From contig JAFEUB010000776.1 in NCBI GenBank assembly GCA_024529925.1, positions 124,001 through 188,000 on the forward strand: a stretch of DNA of 64,000 bases, in the 5' to 3' direction. The notes under the pieces are model-generated. The model was given only the letters and a program-made list of their open reading frames with translations. It did not search any database and was not told the origin of the DNA. Shown piece by piece: positions 31,766 through 45,688 of the stretch. Source of the DNA: Ophthalmolycus amberensis (lineage: Eukaryota > Chordata > Actinopteri > Perciformes > Zoarcidae). The position numbers were made by a program, and so were the translations under genes. The number at the start of each line of letters is the position of its first letter. Position 1 is the stretch's first letter.

Positions 31766-34584
31766 TCACATTTGATAAGCATGACGTGAACATATTTGGT
31801 ATTTTGATATTTATTTGGTACTTTGTACAAATACACTGCCAAAACTTAACCAACACCAGCGTTACACTGCCGATGTCTATGTGACTTCTATTGCAACGAG
31901 ACAGATTCATATTTTACGTATTTAGCCTTCCTGCTCAGCTATAAGCGTCCTCTGTACAAATACAGTAAAACCATTTTAGCAGATGAGCAGATGGTTCCCG
32001 GCCGACACACCTGACTGTGTATTCTGCACTTCTCCATCGACCCCTCTTAGTGCAGATGCAGGAGGAGCGACAGGAAGTTGGTGCATTAAAAGGCTTCTGG
32101 AGTCATTAGAGCCAGATAGTCTTACTTACTTCCTGCCAGCTGACATGATGGTAAACATTAATATCTTGAAAGATTGATCTACCCTCCTACCACTGGAGGG
32201 AGACAGAGGCCAGAGCATAGATGTTAAGACAGGTGACCCATTTGCTGGTCTTTTTTTCTTTCTCTCTTCCTGTGAAGCACCCCACTGTGGTTGACTGTCA
32301 GATGTCAGATCTCACCCCTGACCACCCTATAAAGCTTGAGTGGAGAATTTCCACAGGGGGGAGACTTCATATCGTTAGGGTTAGAGAAGAAAGGAAGAGG
32401 TGGGAGCAGAAGAGAGATGCCCGTCGCTTGACCATCCTCTCAATGTGGGTCTGAATAACACAAAAACACGGTGTTCCTTTCCCCCCCCCCCCCCCGCCTT
32501 CATGTCATTATTAAAGGTTGTACGCAGAAGGTGGAAAACATCGAGATAATAACGGCGAGGCCGGCTCAATCAATTTCATGGTCCGTTTAATGGAAAAGTG
32601 TCAGGTTGTCCTATTACTTTGTACTGTCGGTGTGTCTGATGTCGCATAATGGATGGAGATCAAAACAGAGGGAGGTTACATCACCAATCCACATGTCTTA
32701 TTAAATCCAAGGACTTAAAACAAATTTAAATCTCAGCATAAAATAAGCAAGTCATCAGAGGGGCTCTTTCTCTGACGATGGTTGTTTGTATCACTGCTCA
32801 CAAGAAAACTGAATAAAAGAGCACAAATAACACATTTTTAAATTCTATAAAATCAGAAATGGTATACAGGTGCTTCCATGCTTCAGTTGTAGATATGTTG
32901 GTTTATCTATTTGGATTTGTCTTCATTTTAGAAAAAATACAAAATGTCTTGAGTGACACAGTATTGGAGAGAGTTGTTCCCTTGCTGTAAAACCAAACTC
33001 TTAAATCATCATTACACAACAAAACCAATTACAACAACGGTCGACAGTAGTTTCATGTTAAACTGCTTATTCACTGTAGCGTGAGATCTCTGCATGACCT
33101 TGCATATATTTGCCAGTCTTCACTCTTATTCCCTCTCATGAGCGCTCACCTTCTGCCTCTCCACCGAGTGGAGCGAATGTCACATTTAATTTTTTCTGGG
33201 AGGAAAATATTGGCTAGGTGACACTTTATGAAATATACTGTGACCGAGGTGCAGTTTGCTCCGGGATCGACCGGGTTCTTCTGGTTATCTTTTGGCAACC
33301 GGCAGAGAAGCACCAAGCGTGACGCTGTGGTTGTCTTTCTTATCAACAGGGGGCAGTACGGTTACACGGGAGCTGTGCTGCTCTCAATATCCTCTGCACA
33401 AGAGCTCTCTTGAGTACAAGGAGAGCAAAATATTATATAATAAAATCATCTTGGAAGCAGAGCAGCGGTCGCCTAGGAATTTCTGAGAACTTAATGTCTT
33501 TTCTGAGTTTGAGCTCCCTGATTCTTGTGTCGCCTTTTGCCTTTCAAGCTCATGCTAAAACTGTCTCGATACTGCAAAAACCTTTTCATTTTCGTGTGGA
33601 TATTGAGCTGAGTTTGTGCTGGCTGTCTCTCTCTCTCTCTTGGTACTTGATTTAGTAATTGGAGTAAAGCCCTTGGATGTTTACCTTTTTTTAGATTTCG
33701 ATTGTAACCTTGTTCAAAATACTCCCCGAGTGCATCACGCATACTTCTTCCTTGCCTTAGATTTAAGAGTCAATATTTTTGTTCTGTGAAAGCAGTTTAT
33801 TTTGGTTTGGTTTTCTGTCTGATCACAATAAACTCATATTTTATAATTCTATTGTAAAATCAACAAATATTTGGTTCCTTTTGTAAAGTACCTCCTAACT
33901 TTAACATTAAATTCTAATCGCCAGTATCATGCAAGTGCTTAAAGATGGAATAAGCAAATTTCCATTTGAATCACTTCTCCGTTGTGTTGCACCTTGGGTG
34001 AAGAATTAAATTTAGGCCTAATCAGTATTGAGTGTGGGTTTACTTCGGGCATTAAACAAATTAAGATTCATGACACCAGATTGCTTGGCTAGAGTATAAT
34101 AATCATTATTGCACAGCTAATTGTTCACCATTGTACATATCATTATGGAGGTGATACCTGCGAGGGCATCCTTTACTATTATCCTGAGTTCACTGAAGAT
34201 TATAGAGCAAAGCCTTCCCATTATTTGAATTATCAGCAGTTTTACAATCCACACTGAATGGAATGGTCAAAATGACCTGTTAACATATGAAATCGACATT
34301 GTTGAGTTGCTGCATGATTTCCCTTCGTGAAATCAGCAGCATCTCCGTGTTGAAATGTCAAAGTAATTTCACCAAGGTGGAGGAGTTGCAGCTGCTTATT
34401 TTTCATGCCGCACCATAACCCTCTCCAACTGTTTCTCGTCTGCTCGCTTTGCCTCGTCGTTCTTTACAAGGAGTCGTCTGCACTCGTTAATGGCCCTGAC
34501 ATATGGGTTCTTGATTGACTTCAGAGTTTTTGGAGCTGTTTACGGAAGGAGAATTTCCTAACTTTTTAGCCTTGGCAATGTCTG
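31766..34584. other. Intergenic, no gene recognised
   Basis: AT-rich, with a C17 run near 32479. Open frames near 33146-33655 show no motif. Nothing else supported. Confidence 0.55.
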
Positions 34585-34790
34585 GCTCGTCGGTCTGTCC
34601 ACCACTTTGGTCTTGACTGAAATATTTCAACAACTATGGAATGGATTGCCATGCAATTCTGTACAGACATTCATGGTTCCCAGAGGCTGAATCCTGATGA
34701 CTCGTGATCCTCTGATTTTTACCGTAGCGCCACCATGAGCTGCACATTTGTCACTCAGGATGAATTCTAATAACTTTGGTAATTTCTTTT
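34585..34790. repeat. Interspersed repeat, fuller copy
   Basis: tctgtccaccactttggtct, gaaatatttcaacaactatg, ttgccatgcaattctgtaca, gacattcatggttcccagag, gtagcgccaccatgagctg. This is the standard order of a highly repeated teleost element. Related fragments lie at 12160 and 30893. Confidence 0.7.
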
Positions 34791-36006
34791 CTTTTCATTT
34801 GCGTCATCACCAGGTCAAAATGTGTCCAGTACACTGGTTCATGACTAAATACATGTGCACAATTCCCATCAGCCTCGGCTGTATTACTGAACCCATAGTT
34901 TGAGTTTGCACAACACAGTGATGCTGATGATCTCATCAGCATCACTTCAGTTAGTATAAAACAGTTAAGTATGTTGATTACTTCTATAATACTGTTAAAA
35001 CCAGAATACCAAGAAGATTAGTACAACACTGGATATAATGTTTACAAATGTATCAAGGAATTAAGATACAGCTTTAGTCTTGTTTTCTTTCTCAATTGCA
35101 AACTGCTTGTTGTGTCTTACTTTAGTGTATATAGTTTAGAACAGCAGAGTCGGCCTATTGTAGCTCTTTTGGCTTGCAACCCCTGAAAACAAAGCAGTGT
35201 TTACTTGTGACTCCTTCTCACATGTCATGGCTTTTGTTGTGATCAGTTGAACCGCCTCAGATTGTTTTACTTGAAGGAGTTTTAGAGGCCTGAAAATGTG
35301 AAAGTATCCAGCGTTTAGCAAGAAAGAAAGCAACGCTTTTGAGAGAAGCACTTTTTTGATTGTGTTGTGACCATTCCAATTCATCATTGGACCTCTTGAG
35401 TAGCCTTGACCTACAGTTTGGGAAAACACTGGTTTAGAATCTAGAAATGAATTTCTTCTGCTGGGGCCACATATACAAACAATATACATTCATTACATTG
35501 TAAAGTGCTCCCACCAAAAATACATGATATGCTATTCTGAGAACATTTGACTCTCTGTGGGTGTTTTGAAGGAATGCTTAGTTCACAAACAACACAATGC
35601 ACAACTCTCCTCTAACATGCATTTTAAAGAATAAATTGAACAGCATCTAAAGGCCTTGTTGCTACTTTCTTATAACCATGACAACCTGTTGGTCAAAAAA
35701 GTCACCTGGGGGAGGTTGCATCACAGAGTGGCCATTGTGGAGGCGGAGGAGGAGGAGGAACAAGACAAACCAACCATCACGGTTCCGAGGAAGCAAAACA
35801 CATGAAAGACACAGAATGAATATTACAGGGGAATTCTGTCTTTTCTCCTCAGAGGCATTAAGCAGTGAGAGACATATGAATGGCTGGTTTGTTAGACTCA
35901 CTTTATAATGAGACTTTGGGTTGCCACCATCATCTCTCATCTCTGTGGAAAAGAGAGCACCAGTCCTCATCAGAGCAACCTGCCTGGAAGGTGCTCATTA
36001 ATGAAG

Positions 36007-36043
<37 letters not shown>

Positions 36044-36181
36044 TACTTGCATCTAAACTCATGAGCCATTTCTACTTTATTTACTCCAACAGCTCAAATA
36101 ATTGTTTTTCATCCCGTTTTTAAATGAGGAAAAGGTTTTTAACAGCTGTGAGACAACGGCTGCCCCAATGATCGGAGCATG

Positions 36182-36189
36182 ACGACACA

Positions 36190-36245
<56 letters not shown>

Positions 36246-36247
36246 CG
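36182..36247. repeat. (GCAC)n / (CA)n compound microsatellite
   Basis: About a dozen GCAC units run into a CA repeat. A separate (AC)16 lies at 36009-36040. Confidence 0.9.
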
Positions 36248-39200
36248 TGTGCAGTGGTACAATCTTAATTATCATTTTGAAGTATACTATTATCCATTGT
36301 ATTCTCTTCACCGTCTTCAAATTCTCTAAGAGAGATAGTATAGTCATTGCAAACACCCACCATGTTTTTATTATTTTCATTTTCAATTTTCAATTATAGA
36401 AACACAGCATTGTTTATTCACTGAATAGGGTTATTTCCAGGCTGGTTGGTATTGGTGTACAAGGCCAGCCTCCACCTCCAACCTTTGTCTACCTGTTTGT
36501 GAAACAATCATTAATAGTATCATGTGGTTACATATTGGCATTCGCCGCCCTGGAGATCAGCTGGTGCTGATCGACTTTATATCAGCCATCCTTTCTCCTG
36601 ATTTAGGAGTTTAAGTAAGCTATTTGAATTTTTGCTTTCTTGTTTCTTGTTAATTCAACTTTTTATAGAAGCATTAGATACACAATCTCAGGTGGGCGTA
36701 TAAATAGCACAACATTGGCGTCATTTCCGCATGTCATTATTATGCATTTTAGGCTTTAAAAAAAACAAACAACACTTTGGGACACTGGTCTGGTTACAAA
36801 CGCCTCCCAAAAAAATAGTACTTTATATTCCAACATTAATTTAAAACACTGTCAGAATTAAAAGTAATTTGTAATTTGTGATTTTGGGCGATACAAAAAT
36901 AAATTGAATTGAAAAGAACAGAATATTAGAAGCATTTATAATGTCGATATTCCTCGTACATTTGCTCATGCCTGTCGGTATAACTGCTAATAGAATATTG
37001 TACCTTGACCTTTTACATTTTTCCTGGCTTATTTTAAGACCAAGCACTTCATTTTCGGAGTAATAATGTTAGCATTCCTCAATAAAGCCAAGGGACCCTG
37101 CGAGCTACAACCTCGGTTTGGACCTGTGGGCTAAAGAGACAAGTATGTGCCCATTGCTAAATACATGCACACACACGTACACTTTTGATGTGATACAATG
37201 TTGGCCGGTGCTGGTGCCTCCTCCATGCTAATGTGATTCACTCCTGTTTATTTTCCCATTGGAGTATTACTTACTATGTAAATAATCCAATTACTTCTTC
37301 CACCATGGAGATGCACTATTGTGTGTTAAAAACCAAATCGCATTCAGTAATTTCCTCCTGTGGTGCAGATCGGTTATGAAAATAAGATGTGAAATACACT
37401 GCATACCGTCTCTTTAAATTGAACAATATGACATGCAGCGTCCCATAAATCCACACATGAACAGCAAACAGCGATTTAGAATCACACGCCCCAATGATTG
37501 TATCTTATCACACAAGCTCAAATAGATATGCTATTTGATTTCAGCACGTTTAAAATGTTATTGATGTTGCTAAATCTATATCATCATTTTACTGTCCCAT
37601 CAGATTAGCTCCAGTATCCAATTACTGAGCAGATTTCCAGCCCATAGCCATCTGATGCCTCTGAACTAAGTCATAAAACATACATTGCCCAGTGGTGGGA
37701 TTTTCCATTCCAATATTATTGATCACCTATAAAACATAATGCCTTCATTATGAGCTAATGACTAACTTTTATAAAAAGGGCTTTCAATCGTGCCAGATAT
37801 GAAAGTGGAGAATTAATATATCCTTTCATGCCGACATTCATGAATGTGGTCACTTTTCGACGCACTTCCAAAAGTGAAATCTCTTTGAAAGTCTCTGAGG
37901 TTTATGAACAAACAAAATTGTTGCAACACTTGTTGCAAAGAGAGAGAGAGAGACGTGGGACTGAGTGTGAGCAGGGCTAACAGGGAGCTAATGGGACATG
38001 TGTTCGATGTGGTCACATGGGTTGGGGAATTACCTGTGGTAATTGGGGAACAGGGAAGGCAGCAGACAGATTGTATTACCTGAAGGACTTACACAAACTA
38101 GATATACACACACAGTGGCGTATTTCACAACCATTTTCTCCACCATGGAGGGCACTTCATCACGTTTTCTCCACTGGAAGGGCATCTTAGAGCTTTACCT
38201 TAGGGGCATCCAAGAGGACACTTACTGGGGTTTGTTCGAACATGGAGACACTATCCCTTCCTGAATCTAAGTAACAAACAGCTATGATGACAATATTCTA
38301 TGAAGCTTAGACTGAAGAAGTATGTTATTCTTTGAGACAACAAGAAACAGAGCACCTTTTAACATCAAGGCAATTCAAAGCTTCCCATAAGAAAGGAAGA
38401 GAGCAACCTATAGAATAGGAAACAAGTATACAGGTCATCCCCCCACACAGCCTGTATTCAGGCTATGCCATAATGTGTACATTAGTATTTAAAGACTCCG
38501 GCATTACTGCTTAATGGCGCTGAACCAAATTAAACATTTAAAAGGCTCCACCATCAAAGTGATGTAAAGGGAAATGCATATTAATGAATTAACCAACACT
38601 TGGTTCAAAGGATTGGAAGCTGGGGAAATTAAAAGGGAGCAAGGGTCTGAATAAAGAAGGATGCTCAGTGTGGAAACTGAAGGAGTTTGATTCCCCTGAG
38701 CCCACACACACAACCAAATGCATTCATTGATGTTTGTGTTAGGCATGTTGGTTTAAAGCACATCTGTTGCGGTGCACCAAAGTGTTCACAATCCGTCATT
38801 AATACATGACAAAATCTTGCATTTCTTTTAAGTCAGCCTTTCGGTTGCACACATATTCTACATTAGCAGTGTGTTTGCTGTGTATTTGGCCCAGGGTGTG
38901 CAGGTCACTAAATCTGTTAAAAAAAATATTAGTCTTCTTGAAGAATCCCTTCTCCAACATTTATGGCAGCTTTAAGGATGCCGTAGGCGAGGTAGACAGC
39001 TCATCACAGTGAAAGACAAGTGTGGGGCCTGAACCTGACCAAATGAGGGGAGGAGATGATATGACCAATGCTTCATTTTCCAGACTCGAGCCTAAAAGTT
39101 ACACTTTTGTGTGCAAGAGGCTTCCAGGTGTCATGCAGGCAAAAATAGCGACATTGTGCTACGAGTCAGAAAATAGTTCGGTGTCAAAAACTCTCTGGTT

Positions 39201-42200
39201 GACCTCAAAATTGTTTTAAAATATTGTCTGGGTTAGGTAATCTCAACCAACATTGATTCTAGTCTATCTTTTCAATCAGTTTTACTCTGCGCAAGTAATA
39301 AAGAAAAATGTACGCATGCACAGCTTTGGTCCCGTCTATTTATCAGGAAGTTGTCATTGCTTTACAACATCTGCTTCAACATCTCACTCAGAGCACAACC
39401 GAAAACACACTCTGAAGCGGGTGGCTGTGTGTTTTTTTGACGTGTGACAAATTTCATCCGTGTGTGTGTGTGGGATTTGAGGCGTGAACACGGGTTGTCT
39501 AACAAAATTCACCATGTTGATTCTGATATTTCGGCATTCATATGGGCAGCCACATTGTAACGTGTTTGTCCCTGCTGCAATGCACACGAGGTGCCTTTGA
39601 TTGTTGTATAAAGTGAGCATTGAAAGAGGAAGTGTTTAAAGTAGAGCACATCAGGATGCATGATGACAAATGAATCATGAAACAGCTCGTGTGTTGTCCA
39701 CTTCAAACCAGCCTCCCGTACATCTCTTAAATATCTGATTTAAATCTGCAAATCCCTTTTGGTAAAAGCTTAATTCATCCTTTGCCTCAAAGTTTCAGGC
39801 CCACATGACTTAAACATATGCAAATTAACTCACAGTGACTTGCCAGCAGCATAAACTCACAATGCCCCCCCCCCCCCCCCTGCTGGATTTGTCCTCACGC
39901 TAACCCCATGTGAGGTGAGCGGGAACATAATCGTCCCACGTTGTTTTCTCCAGTGACCAGATATTTGCCTTCCATCTTAGCTTGAAGAAAGACCTCCTGT
40001 TTCTCTTCTCTGGTGAAACAGATCTGCATCTTTAAGCATAGAAACTACAGCCCATAAAATAATTTATGCTTTTTGGAATTGATTTTGTGAGAACACTGTG
40101 ATGCTTTTTGGAATAAATTTAAGGATTTGTGTTCCCGGGAGTTAGGATTCATTCCCTGCCCTCCGATATGTACGTTTGGCATAATAAACCATCTGGGAAG
40201 CTCAGAAGGGTTTTAACTTTTGCTGATTCATTAATTTGAATGTATTTTTTTTGATTGAGAAACTTATTTTCTCAAGAGTAACAAAACAAAACAAAACTGA
40301 GATGCCAAATTATTTGGGGAACATGTATGAATTATGCAACCATGTCTCCCAGAAATAACATTTACAAACTACAGTTTCGATCCCCCAAATACATTTTTTG
40401 AAGGCATGTATTTGCTGCTCTATTATGTTCATACTGTATGTATAGTATTTTGAGTAAAGGAAGTGTGAACCACACAGAAGCTGTGTGGAGGTGGTGCGTG
40501 TACAAAGTACAGGACATTGACAGCCGGGGTTTGCGTCACTAGTTCTTTTTGTGGATGAGGCAACAAAAGCGTTGAAGGTAAGGTTAAGGAAAGATCCTAA
40601 TTTTGTTTAATAAAGGGCTATAATCTAAATGTTTACATTAACAATGGATCACATTACTACTTGTTTGTGAAAGTTCAATGGAGGTCTTTCTGCTCATTAT
40701 CTTCGTTTTACAACCCAGGACCTTTGGCTTTCACTGCACTCCCAGCGTCGTTTTCATCTGCAACATCTGTTTTTAGCAAAAGAATTGCATTGTCAACAAA
40801 CATTTTCACTCGTAACTTCAGTAACACTTTCCGACAGATATGTTCATTAGAATAGTTATATTGTTAATGAGTAACGGGTGACATTACTTTCTCTTGTCAT
40901 GTATGTGCTGTTGCAAATTAGTGTTACATGAACATAATATCTAGGAGACAGGATTGTGCTCTGTAGTGGTAGTTCTGAAATTGTGGCGTTTGACCTTTTC
41001 AACATGAAGATGTGTTCTGTCGTAGGACAACATGCGAGGTAAAGCTCACACTGAAATAGCAAATATTTAAAGCAATACATGGGACCCTGCAGGAGCCCAT
41101 TGTAGTGTAACCTCCAGAGAAAAGAAAACATGAGCAGTGAACATAAGTTCCACTTCATGTGGCAGAATACAATATTCACTGGCTAAACTTAATTTCATGT
41201 CAGTGGAACGTTCTCCGTCCTATGTACACTTGTTTGATGATTTATTCACTGGGGAGCATGCTGGGCCTGTTAGCTGACTGCACGTGTGGGGTTTGTGCGA
41301 GGGGGGTGGGGGGTGGGGGTGTCGTCATGACCTTGTGATTGGGCATTTGCTTTTGCTGTCAGAGCCACAAGTGTTGTCATTGGATTTCATGTTGAGGTTA
41401 AAAGCTGTTTCATCTGCCAAATATGAATATTTAATGACGTCTGGAGCATGACTAAAGCCCTTTGCATGCTTCGTGTCATCAAATAGATCTGCTGATGAAG
41501 CTGATGATTATTTTCTATGGTTAGTCATCTAAGAGGACTTTTTCTTTTTATACAGTGTATTTGACGAACATGTTGCACAAGATACAAGTCATAGCTTGCT
41601 ATAATAATACGACTTGTGATATGGGGCTTTAGGACAAGTTATTACAGTGCAGATTACCAATATTACATTTGGCGTGATAAAATAAATTTGCTTTCTTAAT
41701 TACAAGCACATTCCCCATGTTTGACTGCTGGGCATTATCATCCTCAAGATCGGTGCTCTATCTCCATCTCATTTTTATTCTCCCTCGGTCCTGCTGTCTT
41801 CCATCCCAAAGCTCGCTGTTGTCAGTGCTTAGGATTTGGAAAATATCTGCCAACTATCCAGCAAGCGAGCTTCAGCCAGCCTTCAATGTGCCTGCGTTTT
41901 AAATAGTCCATGATTTAAACTGCTCCCTCCCTCTGTCTCCGCGGTGCCTGAGAAGTGGCTGCAGAGACGCTGTGTTATTCTAAAAAGCAACCGGGGAGCA
42001 TTTGTGTTGAAGGAATTGTTTTCTGGCATTTAATGAAGCTTTATTTCATGACAGCGTTTCAAAAAGAACCATGTTGGTCCGAATTTGAGACTTGAATTTC
42101 AAGCAGAGGTTTTATAACTTGCTTTCTGTTAACTTATTCATGTTGTTGTATTCTCTGAATAATAATTTAATATAATTTATATACACTTTCCATCAGTATG

Positions 42201-44441
42201 GGACTGGGGTGTTTCTGTTTGCTGCTGAAGAAATGTTTGCGTTCTCTGCAATTTTTTCCAATTATCTGATAGAACAATTGAAAATAGGAAAACGCTATGG
42301 AATGACTCGCCCGGGATGAATACTAATGAGGGGGGAAAAAAGCAATCATAATATTGTTTGCTTAAAATCATTACCTGCCACCACCAGCGCCACCATTAAA
42401 GTCAACGTAAGAGGAGAATAAAGAGCATGCGAAGGTCTCCCACTTCTCCGAATATTAATGAACAGATGAGCACATTTGAATGAATAATGTGGAAATGTGT
42501 GAGGCCTGAACAGAATGCTCATGTGGATGGGTATGTGTTGTGTATGTTTGAAGCTGTCACTGAGGCACAATGAAACGGTTGATACAATGTTGAGTGAATC
42601 TGTGCGTCTTGTGAAGAAGTGAACCCTTTTCCACTCTCTGATTACTAATAAGTTGCCTTGGTGGAGAGAAGAAAAAAAAAAAAGTTGCTCCATGGCTGAC
42701 AGTCCAAAATGAATGAGGCTTGAGGAAAAAATGTCCTTGAAACATTGTAAATGTCTGTGAATTTAAAGCGGCCGAAAATGTCCCAAATGTTTGAGGGCAG
42801 CCTTTCCCATTGTGCCCTGATTTATGGAAGTCGTAAGCTGCCAAGCGGTGCAGCGGTTCCTATGATCTCATCTCATTAAAGTGCTGAATGTTCTCAGAAA
42901 AAACACAAGACAGACAACAGTATACGCTTCCCATAAAGCATAGTTAGCATAGCTGGGCTCAGTGTTTAAACAAATCATGACATATATGATTATGATATAT
43001 ATATATATATACGATATATACAAAGAACAAAGGGAGGTGCAAATGATGCTGCAGTGCTGGAATACAAGTGTGGTGTACAGGTCACAACGTAATAAATGAT
43101 AAGCAATAAAAAAAAGTTCAGAAAGGTGCATTTGTGTCACTGTGTTACAGCTTTAGTCAATGCCTGTTTGTTGTCGTTCTCCGCGCCCCCTCCCCCTTTC
43201 CTCTCTCCTCCAACCGTTCCCACCTGCTCCTCACTTCTCCGATACGTTTCATAATCAATAAACTATTATCGTCACACTTCAGCTGACGGTGTTGTCCTTG
43301 TTCGTCAAATGTTAGAGCAGAAGTAGGAGTCAAGAGCAGTGGATTGATCTGGAGGTTCATGATGACGGTCCGTGATGATGACAGCTAAGTGCTAAAGGCG
43401 CTCCTTTGTTCATCCAGAAAGGCTTACCGGAGGATGAAGGTGGTCAAAGTGGACTACAGGGTGTGTGCAGTCTTCAACCACCTTTCAGTCGATACCTGAA
43501 GAGACAGAGAAAGTGTTCCCACGTTCCCCATCAGCCATGCAGTACATATGCCAGCCCGATTCCCAGACTATCTGACTTTTAAATTATTAATTAGTCTTGT
43601 TTTCATCGGGCCTGGTTTTGACTTTTGCCTGTTTTTGAACCACAAGTGAATGCAAACTTTTACTCATCCTGTCTGTCTCCAAGTCTTGGCATCTGTATTC
43701 AAAACTCCTTTTGCTGAGCGATGTTGAGCTGCACGTATAGTTCAGCACACACTCCCCGACACACCTCTTCCCTACTCATACACCCCACGCAATAACATTC
43801 ATCTGATAACTGAGTGTTGTGTTGTGATGTCTCAGGTGTAGAGGGGGAACAGGAAGAGGAGACGGGACTGTGGTGTCTGACGTGCACGTCTGCAGTCTGA
43901 CATAGAGCTTACAAATTATATTCGACAATAAAGGTGTGTTAGATGATAAGCCATGTTATGTGGCTTCATCTCATACTTTAATTCAGAGACGTTTACCATA
44001 GGTGAGGTGATTAAGTGATCCTGTTTTTTTTCTTTTATGATTGCATTTTCTTTATGGGCCAGGTCTAAGTTTCCTTTTTTCTTCCCCAACAACAGAGCTT
44101 GCTTAATCTGATGAAACATACTCACTTAATCACTACGATGAGGTATTGTTTCATTGACACCATTAAGGCTCCCACTGTTACGTCACAGCTCACTTGTCCC
44201 CCCCCCCCCCCCCCCCCGGAGCTTTACAGCTTCTAAAACTGCGCCTTTCCCCCAAATTAATGCAAGATAGTCCCATAATGAATGTAGAGCTTGATATAAT
44301 TGCCCGAGGAGCACAGTTACTCCACAAATGAAAAATATGCTAATTACTAACACTGCATAAATGTAATTTCTCTCTAAATGAAAATGATTGACTAACATGT
44401 GCACACGCTAGGTCTACTCCAGAAGCTAGAAAGTACACAGG

Positions 44442-44473
<32 letters not shown>

Positions 44474-44490
44474 CACACACACACACACAC
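44442..44490. repeat. (CA)n microsatellite, interrupted
   Basis: Two CA blocks separated by CT. A C20 run lies at 44198-44217 nearby. Confidence 0.9.
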
Positions 44491-45648
44491 TGTAAACAAC
44501 ACAGCTGAATTCTTCAATTCCCTCTCTGTTCCATCCTTCACCTTCCTCTGTTCTATCGATCACACAACACCGCGCTTTATAAGTATACGCAGTGCCTGGC
44601 GGGAAGTTCTGCTCTCTGGGACCTTTGGAAAACTCATGCAGAGCTTTAATCGGCATCCTTTTTGAGTTGAGGACATTTTCCAGTATCTAATATCCGCAAT
44701 TCTCGCTATCCTTTCAACAGCAGGCCTGGGATCAGGCTTCGCTACAGCAGCAACCACCCTGCTGGTGTTCTTATGGGAATGAATCACAGCCTGTGTACAG
44801 ATGAATCCTTACCAGCTGCAGGGGGCGACATTTTGTAAGCGAACCTAAAGTGTAACCTTTGCTATGGAAGCAACAATTATAGGGGGAAAAACAAAGGCAA
44901 TCAATACAGTATCACGCAGGCACACCACTTCAATGATTGAAGAGCAGCTCGGTAAGGAGGAGTTCCTCTGTATTATATTTTACTGATCTAAAAGAGGAAG
45001 GAAATGACCTTGCTGGGGGTGCAATAGAGACAGCAGGGATATTTAGGTGTATCGAGGATATTGGAATAAATCAGTCGTTATGGGAGAGAAACTGTCTTTC
45101 CAGCAAATGCACTTAGAACAAACCTGCTTTTTTTCCTGTTACATCCTGCTCTGCAAAGGGAGGGGAAGCTGCCAACTGTCTTTCTCCATTATTGTAATCT
45201 GGCCGGTCTGTCTCTTGATAGTGTGTTTGATTCAATTTGAGTGTCATAAAGTATCCACGTAAAAAGATTACTCATAAAGTCTCTGGATAATGTAATAGCC
45301 TGTTTGATTAATACACCTAGTTGATCTATAATAACCTTCAAATGTTTTTTTTGTGTGAAAAACAATTCGACATAATGTAGGCTATACAAAAGTTTAAAAA
45401 AATACATTTAAACTATGAAGTAAAAGATCCTCTTTGGGGCAGATTGAGGTGAAAAAGCCCTGTTGTTAACAAGAAACCCAACTAAATAGTCCCAACTTGA
45501 ACACGTTGGACGTCGTAGGCTAATAGTTTGTGTGCTCAATGACTGAGACGTGAGCACATGTTGGGTGTTTATCTTGTCAGCTGGTGTTTTCAAACACGCA
45601 CCTCAAGTCTGAAGTTTTTCGGTCTGTCTGAGTTTCTCCACCGGCGGT

Positions 45649-45688
45649 CTTCTTCTTCTTCTTCTTCTTCTTCTTCTTCTTCTTCTTC
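45649..45688. repeat. (CTT)n microsatellite
   Basis: About thirteen CTT units. It sits in a short GC-richer segment that ends in a donor-like cggaaag|gtaagag at 45812. Confidence 0.9.

Larger units (their letters stand above)
34791..45640. other. Gene-poor AT-rich stretch
   Basis: No coding exon supported. Contains CA and GCAC microsatellites (36009-36040, 36182-36247, 44442-44490), C runs (39865-39880, 44198-44217), a G-rich run at 41300-41320, and an AT repeat at about 42995-43020. Stretches near 37300-37800 and 42000-42500 are homeodomain-site-rich (TAAT/ATTA) and free of recognisable repeats. Confidence 0.55.
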
